36,873 nt of DNA from Acidobacteriota bacterium (GTDB lineage: Bacteria > Acidobacteriota > Terriglobia > UBA7540), in contig JAJYLL010000044.1 of assembly GCA_021787735.1 (NCBI GenBank), positions 1 to 36,873 of the forward strand, given 5' to 3'. Shown here in pieces: positions 24,167 to 32,689 of the stretch (position 1 is the first letter of the stretch; each line of letters begins with the position of its first letter). The notes under the pieces were generated by a model. It saw only the letters and a list, made by a program, of their open reading frames with translations. It was not told the origin of the DNA and ran no database searches. The position numbers and the translations under genes are program-made.

Positions 24167-25591
24167 ATGGGTGGAACGAGCCGAATTCTGGTTGTCGAAA
24201 ATGAACCTCATGTCCGCGATTACCTTCTGACAACTCTCAAGTCGGATTCTTTCCAGATCGAGACCGCTGCAACGGGCCTTGAAGTGCTTGACCGACTTCA
24301 AAAAGAGCCCGCTCCCGATCTGATTTTTTTGGAAAGTCTCTTGCCGGACATGAACGGCCTGGAAGTTCTGAAGAGGCTTCGTGAATCACAGCCCACCCTG
24401 AGAGTCATCATGTTTTCTGGCCCATGTCAACCCAGGATGGTTATGAGAGCGCTTCATCTGGGCGCTTTGGACTATCTTTCCGAACCAATTCGGAAATCCG
24501 AATTGCAGGCTGTCGTAAGCCGCATACTGGATAACCACCTTCGTCCAGGGAATGGTTCGGAGCCAACCCTTCAAACCGAAGACATTGGCGACAACACGAC
24601 ACTGGTCGTTGCAAGCAATGAAATGCACAGGATCCGTGAACAGGCTGCACTGATTGCCACGGCAGATGTTCCAGTATTGTTGCTGGGAGAGAGCGGCACC
24701 GGCAAGGGGGTGCTCGCCCAGCTGATTCATAAATTGTCATGCCGAGCGCGAAACACTTTCCTCAAAGTCAATTGTGCCGCCCTTCCCAGCGAGCTTTTGG
24801 AAAGCGAGCTCTTTGGGTATGAGGTAGGCGCATTTACCGGCGCAACAAAATCGAAACCCGGCAAATTTGAATTGGCCGATAAGGGTACGATCCTGCTGGA
24901 CGAAATCGGCGATATGCCAATCGGATTGCAGGGAAAGCTCCTCCATGTCTTGCAGGACCAGCAGTTCTTTCGCCTGGGTGGCCAGTCCCCGATACGAGTA
25001 GACGTCAGGGTCATCGCGGCGACAAACCTGGATATCAAGGAGGCCGTTGCTTCTGCAAAAATCAGGGCGGATCTCTATTATCGCCTCAACGCTTTTACAA
25101 TTACTCTGCCGCCGTTACGCGAGCGACGGATGATTATTCCTTTGCTGATGAAACACTTTATGGCTCAATTCGCAGCGCAATACGGGCGTGAGCCGCGCGA
25201 GTTTTCTGGTCGGATGCTAAAAGCTGCCACGGACTACACCTGGCCGGGCAACATCCGAGAGCTGGAGAATTTCGTCAGGAGATATTTGATCATTGGTGAG
25301 GAAGCCGACGCGCTGCGCGAGCTTGAAACGTCACAGCCCGAAACGATTGAACAAGGAATTACCTCCCGGCACAATGGATCTAACGGATCTGATAGTCCTA
25401 ATGACTTGAAATCATTTGTGGGCGGCTTGAAAAGCGGCGCCGAGGCCCGTGCCATATCCGATATTCTGGATCAGACAAATTGGAACCGAAAAGAGGCTGC
25501 TCGGCGGCTCAATATCAGCTACAAAGCACTTCTGAATAAAATACAGAAGTACTCACTTGATATCGATCCCGGCCAAACTCCCGTGTCTTAG
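24167..25591 (+). CDS. prsR: PrsR-like sigma-54 activator with degenerate receiver domain
   Basis: This 474-residue response-regulator-like activator has receiver (about 5-122), AAA+ (about 145-385) and Fis HTH (about 430-470) domains. The AAA+ core is intact: Walker A GESGTGK (174-180), GAFTGA (221-226) and LLDEI Walker B. The receiver is unusual. The phospho-acceptor aspartate is Glu56 (LIFLESLLPD), the acidic pair reads ENE (11-13) in place of DDE, and the conserved lysine before proline is Glu106 (SEP). It should be locked in an active-like or phosphate-independent state. No histidine kinase gene (PrsK) is in the window, which fits. It shares its HTH pattern with the two other regulators here and probably drives sigma-54 promoters of the EPS and PEP-CTERM genes. 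Start ATG at 24167 follows AGGTGGG. Confidence 0.88.
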   Translation: MGGTSRILVVENEPHVRDYLLTTLKSDSFQIETAATGLEVLDRLQKEPAPDLIFLESLLPDMNGLEVLKRLRESQPTLRVIMFSGPCQPRMVMRALHLGALDYLSEPIRKSELQAVVSRILDNHLRPGNGSEPTLQTEDIGDNTTLVVASNEMHRIREQAALIATADVPVLLLGESGTGKGVLAQLIHKLSCRARNTFLKVNCAALPSELLESELFGYEVGAFTGATKSKPGKFELADKGTILLDEIGDMPIGLQGKLLHVLQDQQFFRLGGQSPIRVDVRVIAATNLDIKEAVASAKIRADLYYRLNAFTITLPPLRERRMIIPLLMKHFMAQFAAQYGREPREFSGRMLKAATDYTWPGNIRELENFVRRYLIIGEEADALRELETSQPETIEQGITSRHNGSNGSDSPNDLKSFVGGLKSGAEARAISDILDQTNWNRKEAARRLNISYKALLNKIQKYSLDIDPGQTPVS

Positions 25592-26013
25592 GCAGTCCTT
25601 GCAATACCGTATCCGCAAAGCCGAAGCACGTGGTAGCTACGGCCGCAGCTTGGCGAATGCGTTATAGTTCATGACAACCCACTCGCCTTACCTTGCAAAC
25701 TGACCAGCCGGTTACCCGGAAGAAAATTCAGCCAGCCCGACTTTCCATTAGCGACCGATCGTACGGTGAACCTGCTATGCGAGGTTTTCTCAGAGCCGGT
25801 CCTTGCCTATTACGATAGCCCAGTCTTTCTCTCCTCTGTTGTACACAACTGCATTCCTAAGGTATTCCTAGTAAGTACCATTTCGTACGACTTGAGCCTT
25901 TTGAGGGGGTTTTGATACATTTTGCGCCACCTGCCGAGCTGTAAACTCAACGACTTAGCTCAACCTATTGCGCCTCCGGAGTGACAGGCCGAAGTAGCCG
26001 GTACTTAGCACCA

Positions 26014-26042
26014 CGGGATTTACCCGGTCGAGGGAAATCCCG
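26014..26042. repeat. Perfect 8-bp inverted repeat
   Basis: CGGGATTT and AAATCCCG are separated by 13 nt. No T-run follows on either strand. Function unknown; it could be part of an element end or a protein-binding site. Confidence 0.4.
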
Positions 26043-26116
26043 AACTGCGAGCGTTCTGAGAAAGTGCGCCACCTTGGCCAGTGCCGAAAAATATCCGCGG
26101 ACGGTCAGCTGCAACG

Positions 26117-26139
26117 AAAAGGCAGAGCCCGTGCTCTGC
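26117..26139 (-). terminator. Hairpin with short T-run, possible terminator
   Basis: GCAGAGC and GCTCTGC form a perfect 7-bp stem with a 4-nt loop. On the minus strand the stem is followed by CTTTTCG. It lies about 215 bp past the stop of the oxidoreductase pseudogene and may once have ended that transcript. The T-run is only four bases. Confidence 0.35.
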
Positions 26140-26354
26140 GTGTAGCGATTCCCTGTCTGCGTGGCGGTCAATCACAGCCGTGAGCTTTAAGCGCTTGATT
26201 ATCGTTCGTCGCCAGCCGTCCCTTTATAGACGAACATCACCGTGCCGATGTGAATTTCTGATTGCGTCGCTACAGTGGAGCGCCCGACTCCAGACACAAG
26301 AGAATAAAATCTCCAAGTTCCCCGGCTGCAGCCAACCCAATTGGGAGAACTTGC

Positions 26355-27228
26355 CTACGCGACTTTGGCAATTTCATACCCATCCTGAACAGCGCTCTCG
26401 ATGTCCCGCGGAACTTTTGCATCCCCACAACTTGAACCTCCGGGACGAGTGCCTTGAAAGCCTCGGGGATAGGCTCCGGCCGAAGGCCCACCGCCAGCAA
26501 GACACTTTCGACCGGCGGTAGAGAACGCACTCCATCCGATCCCTTCACTACCAGTGCCTCTTTGTCAATGCGTAAGACGGTGGTGGATGTGAAGAGAGTC
26601 AGGCCAGAAAAGCTTTTAAGCCGTTTAAAGAGCAACTCCTTGCTTATGGCTTCCATATTACGTCCCATCGCGGCCAGCATCTCTGCTCCGATGACCTCTC
26701 GCCCCTCCTCGGCCAGTTTCTCGGCAGCTTCCAAACCTACCAGGCCGCCACCGATAACAAGTACTCGCCGGCCATGAAGGTCTCGACTGTCCAGACAGTA
26801 TTCCTTGGAAGTGAGGGCGGAAACGGTGTCAAGCCCTTCAATGGGCGGCCGGGCGGTTTTTGCTCCCGCCGCCCAAACCAGCAACTCCAGGTGGATCTTT
26901 CGCAGGAAAGCTTCATCCACCACCTGGTTATAAAGGATAGGAATGCCTGCTCGCTCGACGATCTTCAGAAGACCGTAGAGCGGGCCACTTATAGCTTCTG
27001 TGCCAGGTGAAAGGGGCGCAGCACGGAATGTACCGCCAGGTTGGGGGCCAGCTTCGGCTACGATGACTCCGTGGCCTCGTTCCCATAGCGTGAGAGCCGC
27101 CGAAAGACCCGCAAGATATCACAACGTCGAAAGTGCCGACCTGCCATTTAGCGGGAAGCTCCAGATCCGCCACGAGCGGCCGGCCCAAAGCGATGCCGTC
27201 GGCAAGGCCTGCTTCGAACATTTGGGTA
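26355..27228 (-). pseudogene. Truncated, frameshifted old-yellow-enzyme / FAD-NAD oxidoreductase
   Basis: This is the C-terminal part of a 2,4-dienoyl-CoA-reductase-like enzyme. The remnant starts FEAGLADGIALGRPLVADLE, the end of an FMN TIM-barrel, at the edge of the IS200 element. The expected barrel and iron-sulphur cysteine segment are missing. The frame then jumps to AGLSAALTLWERGHGVIVAE, runs through a Rossmann repeat (GRRVLVIGGGLVGLEAAEKL) and reaches LLAVGLRP. A one-base loss in a G run near 26,432 then shifts the frame; restoring it reads GDAKVPRDIESAVQDGYEIA and a TAG at 26,355-26,357. The gene has lost its 5' two-thirds, an internal segment and its frame, so it cannot make a working enzyme. 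Confidence 0.85.
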
Positions 27229-27233
27229 AATAT

Positions 27234-27332
27234 CCCCCGGCAAAGCCGGGGGCCTTAGGATGTGAGCCGCTCAAAGCGGCTATTCGAGGTTGCTAACGCG
27301 GCCCCGTCGTTCTGGTGCCACCCAAAGGTGGC
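27234..27332. repeat. Row of three hairpins at the right end of the IS200 element
   Basis: Three stems follow the transposase gene: 27,234-27,252 (8-bp stem, AAA loop), 27,265-27,281 (7-bp AGCCGCT/AGCGGCT, CAA loop) and 27,317-27,332 (6-bp GCCACC/GGTGGC, CAAA loop). In the direction of tnpA all three loops read TTT or TTTG. IS200-type elements are known to need subterminal hairpins for TnpA recognition and to block transcription; three in a row is more than usual. Confidence 0.6.
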
Positions 27333-27335
27333 CGC

Positions 27336-27764
27336 TTACCAAAGCCCCATTTGATCCAGGCGCTTGTCTTCTTCCTCTTGCCTGCGGATGTATTCCCGGA
27401 TAACTTCTTCATCCCTGCCCACTGCGGACACGAAGAATCCCCGTGCCCAAAAGTCCTGACCCACAAAATTCCTCTTCCGCTCTCCGTAGGTCCGGGCCAG
27501 ATGGATGGCACTCTTGCCCTTGATATACCCGATCACTTGCGACACCGCGTACTTGGGCGGAATCGCAATCATCATATGTACGTGGTCCAGCAGCAGATGC
27601 CCTTCTTCGATCCGGCTCTCCTTCTGCTCCGCCAGCCGACGAAAGATTTTGCCCAAGTATCGCCGCAATTCCCCGTACAGGGCCTCCCGACGGCACTTCG
27701 GGATAAAAATCACGTGATATTTGCACTCCCACTGCGTGTGGTTTAAGCTTTCTCTCTCGTCCAT
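27336..27764 (-). CDS. tnpA: IS200/IS605-type transposase TnpA (Y1 HUH)
   Basis: This 142-residue transposase has the HUH nuclease motif LLLDHVHMMIAIPP (His61, His63) and the catalytic Tyr125 in VIREYIRRQ. Length is normal for the family and no damage is visible, so it may still work. It nicks and rejoins single-stranded DNA at hairpin ends. The start at 27764 has AAGGAG about 7 bp upstream. KYHVIFIPKCRREALYG near the N-terminus is typical. Confidence 0.93.
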   Translation of the reverse strand: MDERESLNHTQWECKYHVIFIPKCRREALYGELRRYLGKIFRRLAEQKESRIEEGHLLLDHVHMMIAIPPKYAVSQVIGYIKGKSAIHLARTYGERKRNFVGQDFWARGFFVSAVGRDEEVIREYIRRQEEEDKRLDQMGLW

Positions 27765-27850
27765 CCCGGATCTCCTTTGCGTGCGCTTTGGCGGCTCACT
27801 TTTAGGAGTTTCCGCAATGGACTCCCGTAAATGTCAAACTTCTACTGCCA

Positions 27851-27867
27851 CCCCGGCAGAGCCGGGG
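27851..27867. repeat. Left-end hairpin of the IS200 element
   Basis: CCCCGGC, AGA, GCCGGGG forms a 7-bp stem upstream of tnpA. It resembles the outermost right-end hairpin, sharing CGGCARAGCCGGGGG with it, and is the likely TnpA-binding end. Confidence 0.6.
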
Positions 27868-28046
27868 GGCCTCCTATGTTGCGCTAGGTGTACGAAGCCC
27901 ACTTTTATGTGACCGATCCGACTGGAAAAATGTCATTCAAAGATGTGTTTGATGACGCACGACAACATAACCGACATCCCAACATATCGTATGAAATGTT
28001 ATGCACAACATTTTATAAGGAAATCTCTTGTCACGTGAACGAGTCT

Positions 28047-30647
28047 TTATGCCGGCTCAATGTGATAGCCTTCGCCAGCATCAGTATTGAAAACAAGCAC
28101 ATCTTGCTCGATCCGAGCAGGAATGACTTGGCGGTCTCGAGTCCGGATGACCCGCGCCTTCTTTGGCCACCATGGATTGAGTAAGCGGGCTGTTTTGCCG
28201 CGCTCGCTTCGCAGCGAAATTTGAGAAACGGAGCGACCATCATACGAGGCGCTGACAAGAAACGCCCCGGCGGCGCGCAGATTTCTGAATCGTGCAGGCC
28301 CCAGGCTCTGCGTATTCGGGAACAGACGGATTGTTCCCGTATAGCTCTGCATCATGCACTCGTTCAGGACTGCGGGCAGCGCAAGGTTTTCCGTCCAAAT
28401 ACCCATGTGCATCATGAAGTCGAAGTCGGTGGAATCAGCGTATCGACCTGCGGTTTGCCTCACCCGATCGCTCGCTGCGCCGTCCGGCAGAATGCAGTAG
28501 CGAACCTGGCTCTTGAACCACTTCAGATCAAGCAGGCCCATCCGTGCTCGAATCAAAGGCTGAAAGACGAGGTCGTTTCCCCCTTCCAGCCGAACCACCT
28601 GTGCTGTTCGACGGGCTATCTGAAGCTGATCTTCGCCACGCCCAATCCCCACCTGTTCAGCGGGGAAAACAGGAGCCAGCGTTATTGGAACGTTGTAAAC
28701 GTACTCGACAGGAGCGTTCTCCACGTCCAACCAGACTTCTCCATATGGACCTTTGGCTTTGGGATACGGTGCAAGGCTGTCCCGGATCTCTTTCCACCGG
28801 GCGCGGTCTGTGCCGTCGGTTTCTAGAACATTCGACGCTTCCACCACGGCATCCAGTAGAAACGCGATCAAGGAAAGGTCCAGGGTGCAGTCCTTGTTCA
28901 GACGATAGTCCACCGTGAAACCCCAGTTTTCCGAAGATACGGTCGGTATCACGTGGTGTTTCCCATCGCTTCCTCTCTTGACATAAGCAGCCACAAACCT
29001 GGCCGCAGCACATAGTATCGGATAGACCTTCCTCAAGTAATCAATGTCTTGAGTGTAGACAAACTGCCACCAGAGGCTCTGCACCGTCCACGGAGTTTCA
29101 CTGATCTGATAGCCCCACGGGGGAACGGGGTAAGGCACCATCTGGCTCGGAACCGGGTAGGCCGAGTGCGGAAAATAGGCGCCGGGCAGCTTGAACTTTT
29201 CCCTGGCGTATTTCTCAGACATCGGCATCAGGTTCTGGCAGAGTTCGACATAGGGCAGGTGCTGTTCGACGTGATTGCTGGAAAACACTCCCCAGAAAAC
29301 CTGCTGCGTGTTGTAATCCATGTGATAGTCACTGTGCCAGGCCGTACCGATCTGTCCCGAGTTCCAGTTGCCAAACAACCCGGGCGCCACTTTCCGTTCA
29401 CGCAGACAGCAAGCCAGGAAATACTGGTTGTGATACCAGATTTTCTCCAGGTCTGCGTCCTCGATTTCAACTGCCGAACGAGACCAGAATTCGTGCCAGC
29501 GAGCCTCTGAATCCTGCTGGATCTTGCTCACCGGAACTTGTGCCAAGCGCGTAAGCTCCTTCCGCGCGTAACTCGCCGTATCCAGTTCCTCCTTGCTGTA
29601 GCTGCGGTTCTGGCTGACCATGATCCAGGGATTCTTCTCGCCGGATTCTGCCGCCGCAAGCTCCAGCTTTTCGAGCAAAATATCCCGGGGTGTGACCACC
29701 TTGAGATCCATTCTGAACATTTGGCTGCCGCGCTGCTGCAATTCGACCCTGTTTCCTGTGGGCCCTTTGATAGCCCACGATCCACTCAATCGCCCCCAAA
29801 GCGAAAAGTTCCGGTCTTTATCAGACTTCGGTGGATTTGGCATTTCCCGCGTAGGACCGATGGCCGGAAAATACTGGAAGCAGGAAAACTCCGCAAAGCC
29901 TTGTTCAGATCGTCCCCTGATCTCAGCAGGAGGAAGCGGAGCGAAAGGTTTCGTCGCCCGGTCAGCCTGCGGATAGTAACAGACCGAATAGGCCGGCACT
30001 GGCCCATCCGTCGAAACGGAAACCAGCCCCGAATTCCAATCAACAAAAGTGCTTACCGTCACGGTGCGCGGCTGCCGATTCCATTCATGAATCCCCAATT
30101 CAAGAGTGAAAAGCCCGTTTGAGGGATCCAATATCTGGCGCCCTGCGTGGACCCAGCGAGGATCCCAGTGGATCCAAATGGTTCCGCAGGGCCAGGGGCG
30201 GGGCCACGGCCTCGCGTATGACGTGTTGACTTTATGCGTATAACGGCGGAAAAAATCGATATTGGTTTCCAGAAACAACATGTCTGGCTTACCCTCTTGC
30301 TTGGCCGCCTCGCTGGCACGGTCCCACAGTTCCAGAAGCTGGTCGAATGTCAGGATGTGGGGCTCAATGTCCTCGCTCACACGAATGTCCCAGATGTCGC
30401 TCTTTCCCACGTGCAGACCCAGCGCATCTGGCCGCACCTCCGCGACAACCCCCACATCACCATTTCCCAGCAGCATGCCTTCAAAGAAACTGGGACCCGG
30501 AATGTCACGTACAATTCGGTGCCTCTTCGCAATCTCTTCTGCCCGCAGAACGGGAACTTGAGGTGAAGCGAGAATGGATTTCTTCAGGCCCCCCACGGCG
30601 GTCGCGGCAACCGAGGTTTGCATAAATCTTCGGCGTGTCGTCTTCAT
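28047..30647 (-). CDS. Tat-exported (alpha/alpha)6 glycoside hydrolase, GH95/GH65-like
   Basis: This 866-residue enzyme begins with a twin-arginine signal (RRRFMQTS) and a short linker. A beta-sandwich N-terminal part opens with GMLLGNGDVGVV and contains VGKSDIWDIR, like GH95-type proteins. The centre (about 420-790) resembles the (alpha/alpha)6 barrel of clan GH-L enzymes: ETPWTVQSLWWQFVYTQD, VSSENWGFTVD and MGIWTENLALPAVLNECMMQ. A C-terminal beta domain (LFPNTQSLGPARFRNLRAAG) matches the GH95 layout. GH95 members are alpha-L-fucosidases or alpha-galactosidases; the fucosidase next door favours the first, but this is inference. The start has AGGAGG upstream. It is the last intact gene of the minus-strand sugar cluster. 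Confidence 0.75.
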   Translation of the reverse strand: MKTTRRRFMQTSVAATAVGGLKKSILASPQVPVLRAEEIAKRHRIVRDIPGPSFFEGMLLGNGDVGVVAEVRPDALGLHVGKSDIWDIRVSEDIEPHILTFDQLLELWDRASEAAKQEGKPDMLFLETNIDFFRRYTHKVNTSYARPWPRPWPCGTIWIHWDPRWVHAGRQILDPSNGLFTLELGIHEWNRQPRTVTVSTFVDWNSGLVSVSTDGPVPAYSVCYYPQADRATKPFAPLPPAEIRGRSEQGFAEFSCFQYFPAIGPTREMPNPPKSDKDRNFSLWGRLSGSWAIKGPTGNRVELQQRGSQMFRMDLKVVTPRDILLEKLELAAAESGEKNPWIMVSQNRSYSKEELDTASYARKELTRLAQVPVSKIQQDSEARWHEFWSRSAVEIEDADLEKIWYHNQYFLACCLRERKVAPGLFGNWNSGQIGTAWHSDYHMDYNTQQVFWGVFSSNHVEQHLPYVELCQNLMPMSEKYAREKFKLPGAYFPHSAYPVPSQMVPYPVPPWGYQISETPWTVQSLWWQFVYTQDIDYLRKVYPILCAAARFVAAYVKRGSDGKHHVIPTVSSENWGFTVDYRLNKDCTLDLSLIAFLLDAVVEASNVLETDGTDRARWKEIRDSLAPYPKAKGPYGEVWLDVENAPVEYVYNVPITLAPVFPAEQVGIGRGEDQLQIARRTAQVVRLEGGNDLVFQPLIRARMGLLDLKWFKSQVRYCILPDGAASDRVRQTAGRYADSTDFDFMMHMGIWTENLALPAVLNECMMQSYTGTIRLFPNTQSLGPARFRNLRAAGAFLVSASYDGRSVSQISLRSERGKTARLLNPWWPKKARVIRTRDRQVIPARIEQDVLVFNTDAGEGYHIEPA

Positions 30648-30695
30648 CGGGTCCTCCTATGACTCTTGTCTACTCCAACCGAGCGGAAGCTGTCG

Positions 30696-30803
30696 TTAAG
30701 CTTTGGCTTTGGCCAGAACAAAGCTGGGGAAATCCTCGAATACCCCACTGTTCTTGAGCATCCGATACGCGATGCCGAGAAACCTACGGTCCAGGGCGAT
30801 CAT
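30696..30803 (-). pseudogene. Possible 35-codon C-terminal remnant of a transposase-like gene
   Basis: In the 233-bp gap between the fucosidase and the GH95-like gene there is a short minus-strand frame beginning MIALDRRFLGIAYRMLKNSG and ending VFEDFPSFVLAKAKA before TAA. Its pattern reminds me of the tail of an IS-type transposase, but I cannot name a family. No Shine-Dalgarno is evident. It may be chance. Confidence 0.3.
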
Positions 30804-30880
30804 AGGATTGCCGTTCCCGCAGCGGCAGCAATCGTCTCAAGAGCCAGAAAATTGCAATTGTTTTAAGCCGACGAGGACAA

Positions 30881-32557
30881 TCATATCTGACGTAGGAGCA
30901 CGACCCCCTGCTTCGCTCCCTTGATTTGCCCTTCGATCACAACGCTTTGTCCAATGGCAGTTATGGTAAGAATCAGGGCGTCCGGGTCTGACTTGGACCG
31001 GTGCACAAGGTCAGGCTCTGACACGCCACCCACGAGCAGCACCGGCTTTTCGATGGTTATCGTCGTGCTCCCCTGGGGCACAAACCGCAGGTGGTATTGT
31101 GCCGGCGTCACAATCTTCTTTGTGATGTCAATCCGAAAGCGGTAATCCTTCCATGTGCCAACCTCATCACTCGCCCATACCTGCACAGGGTCATTCCAGC
31201 CCAGCGGGGGTTGCACTCCCGTATCGAAGGCTGCAAGGCGCCGAATGACCGGTTGCCCGACGCTTTCCTCGGCTACAAATCGAATGGCTTGCACAATTGC
31301 TGGCGGAACGGGCTGAATCCGCTTGTGGCCAATAGAAATCCCTCTTCCAAGATCCACCCACTTCCCGCTGCTGAACCCCTCAAGGCGATAGGCCCTCACG
31401 CGCTGGCCGAAAGCGCAGTCCTCTTGAAGAATTACGTGGTCAGCCCGGTGGGGCCTTGGCAGTTTCAGAACAAGCAAACGGCCGGAACCGGAGGTTTCCG
31501 CAAGACTATGCCCGAAGCGGCGATGGATTTCCTCGCCGAACTCCCGTGCCCGTTCAAAGGTTTCTTTGGGCATCAATCCATTTGAATCCGGCGGAAGATT
31601 AAGCATCATCTGCACGCCACGCCCAACCGAGCGGTAATAGATGTCTGTCAGTTCCTCGAGGGAAAGGAGATTTTTCTGCTTAGTTGGGCTCCAGAACCAG
31701 TCGGGCCGAAGGATTGAAACATCGGCTTCGATTGGGAGCCAGACCGAACCGTTCGGGCTTCCTTGGATTGCAGTAGCAACACCCGTTTTCGCATCAGCCT
31801 TAGGAATAGAATTCCAAGTGGGATAAGGAGCAAACCCATTCTCATTCCCAACCCACCGGATCGTAGCTTCCGGACCCTGGAAGAACATGGCACGGGGTGC
31901 ATAGCGGTTGAGAATGTCACCAACCGGAACAACAATCGAACCGTCAAACCAGACCTCAACAATCGGACCATACCTTGTCAGTAATTCCGTAAGTTGCTTG
32001 CGATACATCTGGTTGTATTCAGCCTGTTTTTGGGGAGTCTTGCAGCGTCCCCCCAAACCGGCGCCGAACTTGTCGTCTCTCGGCGACAGATAGAATCCCA
32101 GCTTCAGGCCACGCTGACGACACGATGCGGACAGGTTGGCCATTACGTCCCCCTTACCGCCCTTCCATGGCGTATTGCGAATGCCATAGTTTGTCGTATG
32201 AGTCTGCCACATGCAAAATCCGCCTACGTGCTTGGCAACGAAAACAACGTATTTTGCGCCGAGTTTTACGGCACAATCCGCCCACTGATCTGTGTTGATG
32301 TTTGGATTGATTGCAGAAAGCGGCGTGGAGAGGTTATCGTACTCACTGTTCTGCCAAGTGTTGGGCCCGAAATGGATAAACATCCCCATCTCAAGATCTT
32401 GCCACGCGGTCTGGTCGGCAGTAGGAAGAGCATTTTTTGCCCTTCCAGCAACCGAGTATGCGTAACCCAGACTGCATCCCTGAAAAGCTGCACTGGCTCC
32501 AATTAGAGTAGAGAAAAAGCGACGTCGATGCATCATGCTATCAATTCTCGGATCCAT
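30881..32557 (-). CDS. Tat-exported GH29 alpha-L-fucosidase
   Basis: This 558-residue enzyme should release alpha-linked L-fucose from glycans in the periplasm. An N-terminal twin-arginine signal is visible (HRRRFFSTL). The GH29 barrel starts DLEMGMFIHFGPNTW (active-site His62) and includes KHVGGFCMWQTHTTNYGI (His110). The expected nucleophile is Asp205 in IVEVWFDGS. After the barrel a beta domain of about 200 residues follows, like the carbohydrate-binding or coagulation-factor-type tail of many fucosidases. The start at 32557 follows AGGAG by about 10 bp. Neighbours are other glycan enzymes and a rhamnose transporter. Confidence 0.92.
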   Translation of the reverse strand: MDPRIDSMMHRRRFFSTLIGASAAFQGCSLGYAYSVAGRAKNALPTADQTAWQDLEMGMFIHFGPNTWQNSEYDNLSTPLSAINPNINTDQWADCAVKLGAKYVVFVAKHVGGFCMWQTHTTNYGIRNTPWKGGKGDVMANLSASCRQRGLKLGFYLSPRDDKFGAGLGGRCKTPQKQAEYNQMYRKQLTELLTRYGPIVEVWFDGSIVVPVGDILNRYAPRAMFFQGPEATIRWVGNENGFAPYPTWNSIPKADAKTGVATAIQGSPNGSVWLPIEADVSILRPDWFWSPTKQKNLLSLEELTDIYYRSVGRGVQMMLNLPPDSNGLMPKETFERAREFGEEIHRRFGHSLAETSGSGRLLVLKLPRPHRADHVILQEDCAFGQRVRAYRLEGFSSGKWVDLGRGISIGHKRIQPVPPAIVQAIRFVAEESVGQPVIRRLAAFDTGVQPPLGWNDPVQVWASDEVGTWKDYRFRIDITKKIVTPAQYHLRFVPQGSTTITIEKPVLLVGGVSEPDLVHRSKSDPDALILTITAIGQSVVIEGQIKGAKQGVVLLRQI

Positions 32558-32689
32558 TTAAGGCATACTCCTAATAATTCAATGTGAGATTTGGTCTCAG
32601 ATATATCGCAACAAGCGATACTGCTACAGATTAGTGCGTGTTCCTGTTCCCTGCTGGGTCTGGAGAGACGAGCGGCTGCATTTCTCTGC

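Larger units (their letters stand above)
25592..26354. other. Intergenic region with two hairpins
   Basis: This 763-bp stretch lies between the PrsR-like gene and the oxidoreductase pseudogene. No gene is supported; short open frames here have no recognisable domain. It holds two inverted repeats described separately (26,014-26,042 and 26,122-26,139). It may be debris from the rearrangement that produced the neighbouring pseudogene. Confidence 0.5.
27234..27867 (-). mobile_element. IS200/IS605-family element, TnpA only
   Basis: A compact single-strand transposon about 0.63 kb long carries tnpA and no tnpB. Both ends have GC-rich hairpins of related sequence: cccccggc-aaa-gccggggg (27,234-27,252) and ccccggc-aga-gccgggg (27,851-27,867). 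The ends stand at the junction with the truncated oxidoreductase. Exact element ends and the tetranucleotide target are not determined, because IS200 elements make no target duplication. Confidence 0.75.

Noticed and set aside
25965-26171. Minus-strand 68-codon frame in the gap after the PrsR-like gene
   Set aside because: It spans both hairpins, has no Shine-Dalgarno or domain and is too short to support.
27888-28184. Plus-strand 98-codon frame between IS200 and the GH95-like gene
   Set aside because: It overlaps the 3' end of the hydrolase gene and has no recognisable domain or ribosome-binding site.
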